Positions 12,701 through 23,873 of a DNA stretch of 64,000 bases are shown here, in pieces. Location: the NCBI GenBank assembly GCA_030272155.1, contig CP126197.1:5758001-5822000 (forward strand), given 5' to 3'. The stretch's first letter is position 1, and every line of letters starts with the position of its first letter. Made by a program: the position numbers and the translations under genes. The DNA comes from Tetradesmus obliquus. Its lineage: Eukaryota; Chlorophyta; Chlorophyceae; Sphaeropleales; Scenedesmaceae. Below the pieces are notes generated by a model. The model saw only the letters and a list, made by a program, of their open reading frames with translations. It was not told where the DNA came from and did no database searches.

Positions 12701-13356
12701 TGTGCTGCGGATGCATCAGCGCTGCTTGCGCAGTGAGAGGACGGCATATGCTGCAGCACTAGGGCCTGATGCGCTCACATGCAATCTTCCACTCTGTTAC
12801 TGCCGGTTCTACTGCATGTGGCACTCTGCAACAACCAAGCCCCCCCTCCTCCCTGCTGCTGCTGCTGCTGCTGCACCAGCTGTGCCAAGGTTGGCTGCTG
12901 CGGCATATGTGCTTGGTCCTCATTGTGGGACTCACTCTGTTCCAGCAGCATCTTTGAACAGCCCAACAAACAGCTCTTGCTCCTGCTGCTGCTGGGCTGC
13001 TCCTGCTGCTGCCTCCTCTGGGTTGAGCTTCTTCTTCTTGTTGCGCTTGTCCTGCTCTGCAGGCAGTACGTGTACACAGCAGGTTGTGTCAGTGGACTCC
13101 CAGCAGCAACAGCAGCAGTTAGGGCATTTGCGTGATGAGATGACATACACAGCATCAACCTCTGATGCCAAGAGTGAATTACGCCGCTTTTGCCATACTG
13201 AGTGATGTTTGGTGACAGACAGGCATTTTAGCACTGTGCATCATGTTGCCGCCAAACAACAGCTGGCAACGACAGCAGCAGCAGGTGCGCACTTGCAGGC
13301 ACCAGGTTTGCGCGGATGCGCGTGATTGGCTTCTCCAGAGGCTCATCAGTAGGCCT

Positions 13357-13393
<37 letters not shown>

Positions 13394-13514
13394 AGCGGCC
13401 AGTTGGTGTCGTACAGCAAATGGAGGGTGGCCGCCTGCTGCGTGTGTGGCCTGTGCAAGTGGCTGCTTTTTTGCGTGCTGAGGAGTCATCGAGATTGCAA
13501 GGAACAGTGCTCCA

Positions 13515-13546
<32 letters not shown>

Positions 13547-13799
13547 GCCCCACCTGTTCAGATTGCGCTGGCGTCCCCCCAGCACCAGCGATATGGTCAG
13601 GTTGTCTGCATCTGGCTTGTAGCGAACGTATGCCTGCACTAGCCGTACTTGCTCGGAGTCAGTTGTTGCACAGCCTGAGGAGTTACCGTCTACAAAATCA
13701 GCTTGCTCGCACCGTCTGCCGAGCCATAGCTGCAGGTACTGCCGACGAGGCTGAAGCACGGACCCACAAAGGCGACCTGAAGCACCTTTGGCTTATCAT
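7782..13799 (-). CDS. Fusion of PDE12-like deadenylase/2',5'-phosphodiesterase with YrdC threonylcarbamoyl-AMP synthase
   Basis: Exons in order: 13799-13713, 13633-13554, 13354-13303, 13051-12936, 12618-11838, 11507-11322, about 11312-11222, 10849-10275, 9777-9507, 9046-8286 and 8004-7782, about 1,070 residues. The first residues (MISQRCFRSPLWVRA) are Arg/Ser-rich without acids, like a mitochondrial presequence. The PDE12-type N-domain follows, then an endonuclease/exonuclease/phosphatase fold with catalytic motifs SYNILAD, CLQEVD, NTHL, CGDLNSD and PSDHLAVV. Exon 10 runs without a break from the nuclease C-terminus into a complete YrdC/Sua5 domain: ALPTDTLYGLA, IKQRAPSAPFAVAV, GPVTVLLPL, VGVRVVPN, LTSANRSG. 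There is no Met in exon 10, so YrdC has no start of its own. PDE12 trims poly(A) from mitochondrial RNA; YrdC makes TC-AMP for tRNA t6A37. One reading-frame break lies near 11300-11322. Confidence 0.85.
9109..9288 (-). repeat. Echoes of exon 10 5' edge (PDE12-YrdC gene)
   Basis: Two diverged copies, about 9109-9173 and 9224-9288, of the acceptor and start of the exon encoding ALLDYVWY lie upstream in intron 9. A third weak match sits near 9331-9380. Confidence 0.8.
9658..9743 (-). repeat. (CAG)n tract encoding Gln in the PDE12-YrdC gene
   Basis: CTG/CTC triplets on the plus strand encode a Gln-rich run with a few Glu inside exon 9, between the nuclease motifs CGDLNSD and YTNYTSGYK. It is an in-frame insertion relative to known PDE12 proteins. 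Confidence 0.85.
9944..10190 (-). repeat. Four echoes of exon 8 3' edge (PDE12-YrdC gene)
   Basis: Copies near 9944-9985, 10048-10072, 10091-10120 and 10162-10190 repeat the exon end that encodes WQMGASF with its AG/GT donor (plus-strand acctgaagctggcgcccat). They lie in intron 8, downstream of the real edge at 10275. Confidence 0.9.
10892..11076 (-). repeat. Two echoes of exon 8 5' edge (PDE12-YrdC gene)
   Basis: Copies at about 10892-10965 and 11002-11076 repeat 75 bases encoding LPLAERHAQFT with the CTGCAG acceptor. The reading frame stays largely open in both. Confidence 0.9.
11629..11776 (-). repeat. Echoes of exon 6 5' edge and exon 5 3' edge (PDE12-YrdC gene)
   Basis: The copy at about 11629-11685 repeats the start of exon 6 (CLQEVD region, here CLQKVD). 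The copy at about 11725-11776 repeats the end of exon 5 (NNYRRQLVLEEV) with its donor. Both lie in intron 5, so one intron carries echoes of both flanking exons, each on its own side. Confidence 0.85.
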
Positions 13800-15306
13800 T
13801 CGCGTCAGGAGCATGCCTCACTGCATGCTGGTGCCTTTCCACCTCAGCAGATACGCATTGCAACAGCTAGCACGGCAGCAGGTATGTTGACTGGTTTTCC
13901 TGCTGATATTTACCTTGGCCACTGCTACATAGGCACCCGCATATGTGGTTACACCTGTCAGTGTCATTGTCACTGTCATTGTCAGCCAGGCTGGCACTGG
14001 TGATACAGTTTGCAGAGAGGCGGGCATTGCACAGGAGCCTTAGGCTGTTGTGTTTGCCTTTAAAAAATGCTGCCGGGCATCAAAGGGATACGAGATCAGT
14101 TACATGTGGGTCCTGACACCATCATCAACCAAGTGCCAGCAAGTGCAGATGCGTGCGTGTGACACGTAAATGCTGACAGGTAGCAGCATGCCGCAGCTGC
14201 TAGGGTAGCCAGCTCCGAACAGGAGCAGCCAGAAAACCACACCTATCGCAGTGCCATCAGATTCACTTGTGTCTGCTTGCCCGTCCTTTTGATCACCTGA
14301 GCAGGATGCAGAGGCGGCCTGCGCAGCATGACAGCGCACCATCATGGCAATGAATGCAGCGCATAACGGCTGCAGCACAAGCGCCAGCAGCTGATCATGT
14401 CTCAGCAGCAGATGTACCAAGGTTGCACATCATGCCATAGAATTCCAGCTGTTCAAACCGTTTGTGGAATGAGCATGTACTAGTGGCCCACACGTCCCAA
14501 TGATGGCCAAGCTGAGGTCCAACTTGGACCTTGAAGGATTCAAGAATATCAGCAGCATTTCAAGGCCTCTTGTACAACATAAGACAATCTGCGCTCACAC
14601 GGCCCAGCAGGGTCTTTCAAGCATGCAGAAGAGGGTTGCTAGGCACTGCAAACTCAAGAGGCACTGCAAACTTAAGGGGCCCCATGACGGGGCCACAAAA
14701 CAAGGCACACAGGCATATGCAGTGCTGTACATACAGGGCAGCAGAAGCTATGCCACGCATCATCTTGCAGTGTGGCGCAGGGAGGGAGGCCCAGCAGCAC
14801 CACCAACACGCTCGTGCCGCACTGACAGGCACCCACAGCTCAGTTCAGACGCAGTGCGCAGGGAAGTTCTGGGGATGTCCACCTCGCTCAAGATGCACCA
14901 AAACAGCAGCCGCTGCTTCAGGCTGAGGTGCTGGGCTGCACTGCTGCAGTCAGCACCCTGTCGGTCGCAAACACACACAGACATCACCACACTGCAGTCA
15001 CGCGCTTGCAAACACGCAACTGCTATCTGAGGGACATCCTCTTTCAAAGTTGCTTGCAGGAATTGTTCAAATTGAACATTGCTTTATTGGGCTTGCAGGA
15101 CTTGTACTGCAAATACTGTTGAAGATGCATACAAATACGATTGAAGATGCATAGCACACACACGCGGCAGAGTGCCCGCAACTGCACACAGCGCAGCGCA
15201 GCAGGGACCCTGGCATGCATGCATGCAGTACTTGCTGGTGCATCACAACATTCAAAGAAATTCGACAGAATTCTGGCTTTCGAAAGCCAAACAAGATAGC
15301 CTGCGC
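13800..15306. other. Intergenic (inside duplication copy A)
   Basis: It should contain the PDE12-YrdC promoter and the 3' flank of the copy A membrane gene. A minus-strand open frame at 14100-14420 has hydrophobic stretches, but I cannot assign it. Confidence 0.45.
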
Positions 15307-16842
15307 TCAGTATGGCTTGTTTCCTGAAGCTACACTGTAGGGCCCAATCATGGCAGGGTACCCTGCGCTGCCATCTGCTGCCACATGGCTGCCATACTGC
15401 ACGCCATAGCCAACCCCCAGTGCGCTGCCCACAGCTGCTGCTTCTGCATACCCAGTGCCAGGCTGGCATGCCGCAAAAGGGCTTGCGACTGCAGGAGGGC
15501 TGGGAGCACTGTGCACTGCTGAGCTGTAGCTGCCGCTGTAGGGCATCCCCATAACTGGGACAGGTGCAGCTGCAGCAGGCCCCATCTGCACAGGACGGAG
15601 GTTGATTGCAGGCGCTGCATTGGGGTTGGCAATGGCTGCTGCTGCTTCTGCACGCCGTCTTTTCCTCATGACATGTAGCAGCTTCAGCCCAACCGCAAGC
15701 CCAATCGCCACAGGAACGACAATGATGACGACGAGTGCAACCAGAGGAAAGTTAGACATGCCGCCCCCGCGCTGCGCAGGCCTGAGATTTATCAGAAATG
15801 CCTCAACTGATGCTATGTTGCCTTTGTTGTCACTGGAAGGCTGCACAGTGACGTTTGCCACTGCATATGTGCTGGTGACTCGTGAATCATCCAGCTCCAT
15901 CTTGAGCGCGTGCCCTCCAGTCATAGCTGCGTCCACTGCCGCCATCAGCTCTGCAGGTGGCAAGCCAGTGTGCTGTGATGCAGCCTTCATTGCTGCCACC
16001 ACGTTCAGCCGCATCGTCATGTTCATCACCACAGGGCTTCCAAACTTCACCTGCTTCACTACTGGCGGCAGCACCTTTGCACCCGGTTCACCCAGGAGGC
16101 TCCTGCGAGGCATCAGCCGAGCAACGGCTCTCTCCATTGCAAGCTTGAAGTTTGCTGCTATCATATTGTTCAGAGTGGTGGCTGGGTTGCTGAGCAGCAC
16201 TGCATAGTCGTTGCCGCTGCTGCCGTTCAGCTGCAGCAACAGCTGATATGACAGCAGGAAGTCGCTCGTGGTCTGAGCCCCAGAGTCATTGAGCAACTTC
16301 CTGTGCATAGACCCCCTAGGGCTGCTTTTGCTGGTGCTCTGCACGCCCATCAGCTAGCGCAGCTGGCTACTGAGGCTGCTTGCTAGCCACTGGCTACCGT
16401 GGGAAAGTTGCTGAGCCACTGCATCTGGCATTCCTGCAAGCTCCAGCGGGTCTGTGGTCTCGACAGCTCGGTCTCCTGCGTCTGCTGCCTCTGCGTAGGG
16501 TGCTGCTGTGAGCACTGGCACGGGGGGAGCGGAAACCCCACAATCCAGGCTTTGATCTGCTGAGCCTTTGGCTGGAGCAGAGCACAACCTGTGATTCATT
16601 GATGAGGTGTTAGCTGCTCCTGTGCTGGCTGCTGCTGCTTGAGGCTGAGGCACCCCCGCCTGGTAAAGTTCAGCTGCAACAGCCTGTGATGCTGCTTGTG
16701 AACCACCTGAAGTTTGTGCTTTCTGAGCAGCACCAGTTGTTGTTGACAGAGCGCCTGTTGCCTGGCTGCCCAGATGTCCCCCATCAGCAGCAGCTCCTGC
16801 TGCCAGAAGCAGCACCAGCAGGCAAGCTGTCCTGCCCGCCAT
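15307..16842 (-). CDS. Single-pass membrane protein, paralogue A, interrupted by an in-frame TAG
   Basis: I do not recognise the family. A signal peptide (MAGRTACLLVLLLAAGAAA) starts at 16842; an upstream Met in the same frame is less likely. An Ala/Ser/Thr-rich extracellular part follows, then a conserved domain, a transmembrane segment FPLVALVVIIVVPVAIGLA and a basic stop-transfer (MRKRRRAE), then a Pro/Gly/Tyr-rich cytoplasmic tail ending ASGNKPY. The frame is continuous for 512 codons except for TAG at 16356-16354. The paralogue has AAG (Lys) there, so a single A-to-T change would explain it. No GT-AG intron of matching phase removes it. It could be a pseudogene, a readthrough site, or a shorter protein starting at 16350. 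Confidence 0.6.
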
Positions 16843-16970
16843 GCGAAGCTGATTCAGCGTGCCTGTCGCAGACAGATTTGGTAGCTCAAATGGATAAGTC
16901 AATGTCATTGCAAAAAGTTGAGGAGCAGCGGACATCCAATCACGGTGTCTGCTCGTATTGCCGCGAAACT

Positions 16971-17180
16971 TGATAGCAATGCTGCGGTACTCGCGCTGCC
17001 AGCTTCAAGTATTATCCTAAGAAAGCTCAATCATGTTGGTTGCTGGTTGCATGTCAGCTTCACAATGCTCGCCTCGGCAGCTGTATCGAGGCTCACGCAC
17101 TCGTTGAACTGGCTAGCCTGCAGAGAACCTGAGGAGGACCGACGTCACAAGCCCGCTTGTTTCCAGCACCAGTTGTACAG
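16971..17180. other. Junction between duplication copies
   Basis: Upstream flank of paralogue A; nothing recognisable. Confidence 0.4.
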
Positions 17181-17237
17181 TTACATAGCTGATTGGTCTG
17201 TGGCTTCACACAAACTCGACCTGAAGCAGCTGATCAT
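17181..17237 (-). pseudogene. Orphan copy of the PDE12-YrdC first exon
   Basis: The minus strand from an ATG at 17237 reads MISCFRSSLCE and soon stops (TAA at 17183-17181). It matches the start of the true gene at 13799 (MISQRCFRSPLW) and sits at the equivalent place in duplication copy B. The duplication therefore captured only the 5' tip of that gene. Confidence 0.65.
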
Positions 17238-18540
17238 TCGAGCCAAACGCATGCCACTGATCCCTCACTGCGCAGTGCATGCTGTACACATGCTGCTTTC
17301 TGTGATGCAGCCCTTCCACCTCAGCAGACACGCATTGCAACAGCGAGCACGACCCCAGACATTTTCACGTTCGACTTTGATCACAGTGTCTGCAGCTGCA
17401 GAGGAACACATGCACCTGTAATGACACACGAGCCAGTGTCAATATAGCTGCCATCCAACCAGCCTCAGGCCCTGAGACGGCCCTGTGCGGCACAGCTGCA
17501 CGTCTCAGAACTGGACATGCCACAACACACCAGCAGTGCAAGCACTGCTCAGCCCCAACCTAATGGGCCGCTGGTTGGCGCCTTATGCACCAATCTGTTG
17601 GTCCTCTTGCTTGAGGGCTGCGCAACCAAAATAAACTGGCGCCTTATGCACCAGCTTGTAAAGTTGGTTAGTATCTGGACATGTGTATGCCTTTTGCAGC
17701 CCTCAAGGGCTGCCTTGAAGTGCCAGGGCCCACACAAGCCAAACAGGAGCCTTCCAAAGCCACATCCATTGCTAGGGTGCAGGCTTACGAGTTCTTGCAA
17801 ACTTCTCAGCGGCCTGCTCTCTGCAGCCAGTGAAGCAGCTGAGAAGCCCACCAAGAAATCACAACAAATGCAACTGAAACTGCCCAGCAGGGTCTAGCAT
17901 ACAAAGAAGGTTGCTAGGCCCTGCACATGGGGGCACAAAACAAGGCACACATGCATGCAGTGCTGTACATACAGGGCAACAGATACTATGCCACACTTTG
18001 TTTACAGTGTGGCGCGGGAAGGGAGGCCCAGCAGCACCACCAACACACTCGTGCCGCACTGGCAGGCACGCACAGAGCGCAGTCTACTGTCACTGAACAC
18101 ATACACTACTGGCATTATCATGGGGACAGGTCACTGCACTTGAACTGACAACAGCCTCGCTCAAGATGCACAAAAACAGCAGCCGCTGCTTCAGGCTGAG
18201 GTGCTGGGCTGCACTGCTGCAGTCAGCACCCTCGCAGCCGCAAACACACACATCACCACACTGCAGTCACGCGCTTGAGAAGAGGCAACTGTGGGGCATC
18301 TTCTTCCGGAGTTGCTTGCAGGAACTGTTCAGATCGAAAATTGCTTTATTGGGCTTGCAGCACAAGTACTGCAACGACAATTGAAGATGAATAGCACACA
18401 AACGGCACAGTGCCCTCCACTGCACACTGCAAAACGCAATAGGGACTTTGGCATGCATGCAGTAAGTTGTGTTACTTGTTGGTGCACGACAAAGCTCAAA
18501 CATCGGCTGCCCACAGACAGCCAAACAATATTGTCTGCGC

Positions 18541-19544
18541 TCAGTATGGCTTGTTTCCTGTAGCCACACCATATGGCCCAGGCACGGCAGGGTACCCTGC
18601 GCTGCCATGTGCTGCCATGTGAGCGCCATACTGCACGCCATGGCCCGGGCCAGCTGCAGTGCCCACAGCTGGTGCTGCTGCATACGCAGCAAAGGGACTC
18701 ACAACTCCCGGGGGGCTAGCAGCCCTTTTGTCACTCTGCCCTGCTGCGCTGTAGCTGTAGCTGCCAATGTATGGTGTCCCCATAACTGGCGCTGCTGTTG
18801 CAGCAGGCCCCATCTGCACAGGACCAATGTTGATTGCAGGCGCTGTTATGGGGCTGGCAGCGGCTGCAGCGGCTTCTGCGCGCCGTCTTGTCCTCGTGAC
18901 AGACCGCACCCTCAGCCCAACCGCAACCCCGACCGCCACAGGAATGACAATCACTGCGACAAGCGCAACCAGAGGGAAGTTAGATAAGCCGCCGCCGCGT
19001 GTAGGCATGCCTCTGGCCATAAGCGCCTCGGCTCCAGCTATGCTGTCCTTGTTGTTCCCGCCAGACTGCGCGGTGATGCTTGCCACTGCAAAGTTGCTGG
19101 TGACTGACGTAGCGTCCATCTCCATCTTGAGCGCCTGCACGCCTGTCATGGCTGCCTCCACTGTCGCAAGCAGCTCATCAGGTGGTAAGCCGGTGTTTTC
19201 TGCTGCAAAATATAATGCTGCATCCATGCTCAGCCACATGGTCAGTGTCATGACCACAGGGCTGCCAGGCTGTACCTTGTCCACCACTGGCGGCATCACG
19301 CTTGCACCATTGAGCGGCATCAGCCGAGCAACGGCAGTTTCCACGGCACCTTTGAAGGCTACTACTGTGGGATTGGATGCCCTGGTGTACAGCTCTGGGT
19401 TGGTGTTTGGGTTGCTCAGCAGCGTGGCGTTGCTGTTGCCGCTGCTTGCGTCCAGCTGCAGCGACAGTGTGTATGACAACACAAAGCCGTGCGTCGCCTG
19501 GGGCCCGGAGTATATGAGCAGCTTCCGGTGCATAGACCCTCTGG

Positions 19545-19583
<39 letters not shown>

Positions 19584-20034
19584 TTATGCCCATCAGCTTG
19601 CGCAGCTGACTGCTGAGGCTGCCTTTGCGGGACAGCTGCTGAGCCACTGCATCTGTCACTCCTGCAAGCTCCAACAGCTCCGCCGTCTCAACCGCACGGT
19701 CTCCTGCATCTGCTGAATCTGCATACGGTGCTGCAATGTGCACTGGAACAGGAGGAACAGGTAATCATCAGTCGTGCTGCTGCTCTGCTGAGCCTGTGGC
19801 TGGCGCAGAGCACAGGCTGTGGTCGACTGGTGTGGTGCTCGCTGCTCCTGTGCTGGCCGCAGCTGCTTGTGCTAGCAGAGTCTGGGATGCACCAGCTGTC
19901 GATAGCTGCACTTCCTGAGTAGCTGCTGTCGTTGTTGATGAGACGTCTGTCGCCTGGCTGTCAAGCTGTGCTCCTTGAGCAGCAGCTGCTGCTGCTAAAA
20001 GCAGCATCAGCAGGCATGCTGTCCTGCCTGCCAT
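18541..20034 (-). CDS. Single-pass membrane protein, paralogue B, interrupted by tandem TGA codons
   Basis: Same architecture as paralogue A: signal peptide MAGRTACLLMLLLAAAAAA from 20034, an Ala/Ser/Thr-rich stretch, a conserved ectodomain, a transmembrane segment FPLVALVAVIVIPVAVGVA, and a tail ending ATGNKPY. The frame is continuous for 498 codons except for TGA TGA at 19770-19765, where paralogue A has Cys-Gly. A pyrimidine-rich acceptor (ending TTCCAG, about 19744) follows the stops, but I found no upstream donor in compatible phase. A Ser run of about twelve AGC codons (19547-19581) is absent from paralogue A. The function is unknown. Confidence 0.6.
19547..19581 (-). repeat. (AGC)n tract encoding Ser in paralogue B
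   Basis: About twelve tandem Ser codons follow MGIK; paralogue A has only a short SKSS here, so the tract changed length after the duplication. Confidence 0.85.
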
Positions 20035-20120
20035 GCGAAGCTGACTCAGCATACCTGCAATCGAAGTATCTGTGCGTCAGTCTATATCTCTTGAGTCGCA
20101 GCCAACTGCTTTCGAGAAGC

Positions 20121-21258
20121 TTACAAGTACTCACGTTATCTCCAAAAAGTTTCCCGCGAAACTTATTGGAGCGCTCCTGTAGTCGCGCTACAAGCCTTCA
20201 ACGTGTGCCACGAAGTTTTGATTAATCGTCTCTAGTCTTTAGTATAATCCCGTGCTCCAAATTCTGTCCCCGGGCTTGGTGTGTAGACTCAGCCTGGCTG
20301 CAAAGGACCTGATAGATAGCCTTGGTCATCAGCCCGCCTGGGACCAGCGAAATCTGTGCGCATGCATAGCTTCCAAAATAAAAAAAATGTGCTTGTTGCC
20401 AGTGATTCTGGAGTCGCAAAGCTGCCGCAAGTGATAGGCTGAGCAATGCTAAGCATTGCTATTACTTGTAACAGGACAATCTGTCATGCTGTTACACTGA
20501 GCCTAGGGCCAGCCATCCCTACTGAGCCAGCCAGCCTGCACTTCACTGCAGTGCAGCTCCATCCAGTGCAGCTCCAACGATCCTGTGCAACATTACAGTC
20601 CGCAGGGAAGCACTTGCGGCACACACCAAAACAGCGCCAACCAATCAACATCGCTGCCAAGCACGGCCAACACAGGACAGCCAGTAGAGGCAACCCTGCT
20701 CAGCACCCGGTTCTCCCCAGATAACTTACTGCTGCTGCCTATGCACGCAACGCGGAGCCTGCAGCGCTCTGCTGCACAGCAGCTGCCAGTGCCACAGCAC
20801 ACAGGCCTGGCACTGCCTGTTGCTTAAACCTCAATGGCATCAAGCCAACATCACACATAGCAGCTACTGTCGCACAACGACCAACTCCCCTTCGTTTGAT
20901 CTGAAAGCAACGCTGCTGAGCAGCAGTGCATGCTGTACAAGCAGTGCATTGGCAGCTACAGGCATGGCAGCAGTGGCAACAACAAGCCCAACGCTCCACA
21001 GACTGATGCAACAGCATGTGTCACACCTTCACAAGTGCCGCACCTGCAGCCCCACCTTGCAGCTGGTCAGCACATCACCAAAGGCAGTGCTGCAAGCACC
21101 ACTGCTATACAAAAAGTGCGTGCCTGCCTGTCTGGCCTCATCTGCTGCCACAAGACATTGCTGCTCTTTTTGCTGGGGCACTCACACATAGCCAAAGCAC
21201 CTTCCGCTGCATGCCGCGCGCAGCACATAACTTGTAACATATGATATGCTGCAGCCCG
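20121..21258. other. Intergenic; paralogue B promoter side and TIM50 3' flank
   Basis: Open frames occur on both strands, but none has a recognisable domain or splice chain. Confidence 0.45.
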
Positions 21259-21986
21259 CTAGCTGCGCATGAACCTGCCTCCACTGCTGCCCTTCTTCTG
21301 GTGTGCCAGCTGCGCCATGCGCCGCTTGAAGGCTGCTGCCACGTCCTCCTCGCCGTCATAGCTGCGCACCACATCACGCACGTCCTGCAGGGGCAACACA
21401 CAGGGGAGCGTTCAGTAACAAACAGCGAGCACCGCCTGCACACCTGGTTGGCATTGAATAACATTTCGCAAGTCCTGCAGGAGCAACACGCAACATAATG
21501 GGTAGGTGGCAGCAGACGGCGGGTAAGGCCAGATGTCACTGTCTGCAGTGGCATGCTGCCCTTGTGCACCCTCAACAGGCTGCAGACTCGGCACATGCTG
21601 GGCAGGTGGAAGCCCAGCTGCGCGCCTCTGCTACCCAGCCACTGTTGCTGCAAGGGTGACGATGCAGCCTCAGGCCAGCACGTGGTAGACGCAGCGCAAC
21701 ATCAAGCAACCACATGTGCGACTGCAGCGCGGCAGCAGGGCAGCAAGCAGTAGGCGTGCCACAATGAACTCAAAAACATGCTTGTGCGGTAGCGGCCAGA
21801 AACAAACAGCAGAAGCAGCAGCAGCAGCTGCGCCACTCACGTCCACGTGCACCTCCTGCACCATCTGCAGGAAAGGGATGAGGTCCAGCAGCGTGGTGTC
21901 CCCGCTGGCTGCGTGGTCCCAGGTGCGCAGCTTGAGCGTGTTCTCAGGCTGGAACATGTACGCTGCCGGCTCAGCTGCAAACAAAC

Positions 21987-22026
<40 letters not shown>

Positions 22027-23873
22027 ATTCGTCGGGCGATTGCGGGGCTCCACCAAGCACTATCGGAAGTATCAAGCTTATGTCCAACAGGTCATACAAG
22101 CAACACCAGCACGGCGTCACAGAAGCAACGGCTGAAGTATGCTGCAATGCACCGCACAGCCGCACACATATGTGCACGCCCCCCTTCACCTGATATGAAC
22201 ACGTTAGTAACCACCCCCTGCCCAGCCTGAGCTCCTCACCTGAGATGAACAGCACCTGGCTGAGGTCCCTGTTCAGCTTTGACAGGTCGCGCACATGCTT
22301 GCCGTTGTGGTACTGCAGGCGCCAGCAGCAGCAGCAGCAGCAGCAGCAGTCGTCTAGTCAGCAGGCAGCAGCCCCAACACACATAAACGCACTGGCAAAC
22401 CATTGAGGGCGCATGTCGTGTCACGCACTCAGCCACATTAGCACGCACTCAGCAACAATTCAGCGCCAGCAGATGGCTATTTGCTACCATTCCCAGCCTG
22501 TGCTGATGCACAAGCCATCCCTGTGCCAAACACCAGCAGAAGCAGCAGCATGCGCCCTTTGCCAGCCCACCTGCGTGTCGCCCCTGTACAGCCTGTAGGT
22601 CACCGCCCTGTGTGGGTCGATCTTGTTGATCACTGGGTCTGCATACATGGCTGCCTCATCAGTGTAGATGACCACCTCATAGCGCCGGCCCATCTCAAGC
22701 AGGAACGCCTCCACGCCGGGACGCTTCAGCACCTGCAGGAGAGCCCAGGTGAAGCCAGCAGCAGCACAGCTGTCAACAGCCAGCCGATTGCATGCTTCTC
22801 TGGCCGCCTCTGGCCGCCAGAGACCGCCCGAGCGTCCATGCCTTTGTGTTGCCTGCATGCAGGGACAAACCCTACGGGCCCAGCAACAGCACCATGCCAG
22901 CGCACCTCTTCTTCTGGCACCACACTCACAGCAGACACAAGCTGCAGCCCCAACCACTCCTCCACACCACTGTCTGCCTGCAGGAATCACTGCTGCAAGC
23001 GCTGCGCGACAACAGCACCAAAACCTGGCATTTCCTGCAAGCGCTGCAAACTCGCACCTGCCAGCCCTTGGCCCTGCTCCACTCCTTGTGCACCAGCAGC
23101 CCCTCCAGGTCCAGCACCAGCGTCTTCACACGCCCACGCAGCTCGGGCGCAAGCTCAGGCAGCAGCGCGTCACAGCTGGGGTCAGCATACTCACGCACCT
23201 GCAGGAAAGAGTGAGTGAGAATGAGGGCGAGAATGATGAATGAGGTGGGAGTGAAGTGAGAGAGCAACAGCAGCACCGCAGGAGATGAGCCCATTACGAC
23301 CCAGCACAAGCCTATGCACACAGCATGCTATGTTCATTGCTGTGGGCTCACCTTGCGGTCTATTGGCTCAGCCACACTCAAGTACGCTTCTGTGGCCTTC
23401 ACCCATGCCTCAGTGGCAAGAGAGGGCTCCTTCTGCTGCTGCTGCTTGAGCTCCTCCAGCTGCTGCTGCACGTCCTGCAAGCTGTACTTGTAGTACACCC
23501 AGCTGCCAGCAACTGTGGCTGCAAGGGAGCCCAGCACGGCATAGTCAAACAGGTTGCGCAGCAGCCGCCGGGCTAAGCTGCGCTGCTCTGGTGGCGCTGC
23601 AGCTGCTTGTGCTGCTGCAGCTCTGTTTGCCGCAGCGCCCAGCACTTCTGCTGCTGCGCCTTGGTGAGGCATCGCTGCGTCTAGCATGCTTTTGGGCGGC
23701 TGTGGTGCGCCGCCGCCCTGGCTGCTCTCAGCAGATGAGAACAGTGTGCGGGCTATGCTGGCTGGCCATGCTTGCTGCTGCGCGTGCTGCAGCGGCTGCA
23801 GCACTGCTGCTGCCCTGGGCAGCACCTGCAGTGCTGCTAGGCAGCAGCAGCGCTCAGCCGCTGTCCTCAGCAT
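21259..23873 (-). CDS. TIM50: Mitochondrial inner-membrane import receptor TIM50
   Basis: TIM50 is the presequence receptor of the TIM23 translocase and passes precursors from the outer membrane to the channel. Exons: 23873-23352, 23198-23058, 22732-22571, 22312-22240, 21974-21841 and 21384-21259. They are phase-consistent and total 385 residues. Exon 1 supplies an Arg/Ala-rich presequence, a transmembrane helix (VLGSLAATVAGSWVYYKYS, near residues 125-143) and a Gln/Glu-rich coiled segment. The FCP1-like (NIF) domain follows: LVLDLEGLLVHKEWSR, where true phosphatases have DxDxT/V and TIM50 proteins are degenerate, then KRPGVEAFLLEMG, YTDEAAMYADPVINKIDP, KLNRDLSQVLFIS and LLDLIPFLQ. The start is the only Met placed upstream of the presequence. 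Short exon-edge echoes sit in introns 4 and 5. Confidence 0.95.
21460..21494 (-). repeat. Echo of TIM50 exon 6 5' edge
   Basis: A copy of the CTGCAG acceptor, about 20 exon bases and the adjoining intron tail (gcaacac...) lies upstream of exon 6 in intron 5. Another 17-base echo of the exon 4 donor edge is at about 22186-22202. Confidence 0.6.
21987..22025. repeat. (CAG)13 microsatellite in TIM50 intron 4
   Basis: Uninterrupted CAG triplets directly before the exon 5 acceptor. Confidence 0.9.

Larger units (their letters stand above)
13780..16970. repeat. Segmental tandem duplication, copy A
   Basis: Sequence from the first exon of the PDE12-YrdC gene through a membrane protein gene is repeated 3.2-3.45 kb downstream. 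Matching blocks include 13800-13880, 14690-14830, 14920-15010 and 15310-16850. Confidence 0.85.
17183..20120. repeat. Segmental tandem duplication, copy B
   Basis: Second copy of the 13.78-16.97 kb block. The match continues through noncoding DNA (for example 17931-18070 against 14691-14830) and the membrane protein gene. Small indels have shortened the offset from about 3.45 to 3.2 kb. Confidence 0.85.

Noticed and set aside
14100..14420. Minus-strand open frame with hydrophobic segments
   Set aside because: There is no matching frame in the duplicate block and no recognisable domain; probably chance.
15307..20034. In-frame TAG/TGA explained by a variant genetic code
   Set aside because: Scenedesmus-type algae use UAG for Leu in mitochondria, but this DNA is nuclear, and TAG ends TIM50, TAF5, the PDE12-YrdC gene and ankyrin gene 1 here.
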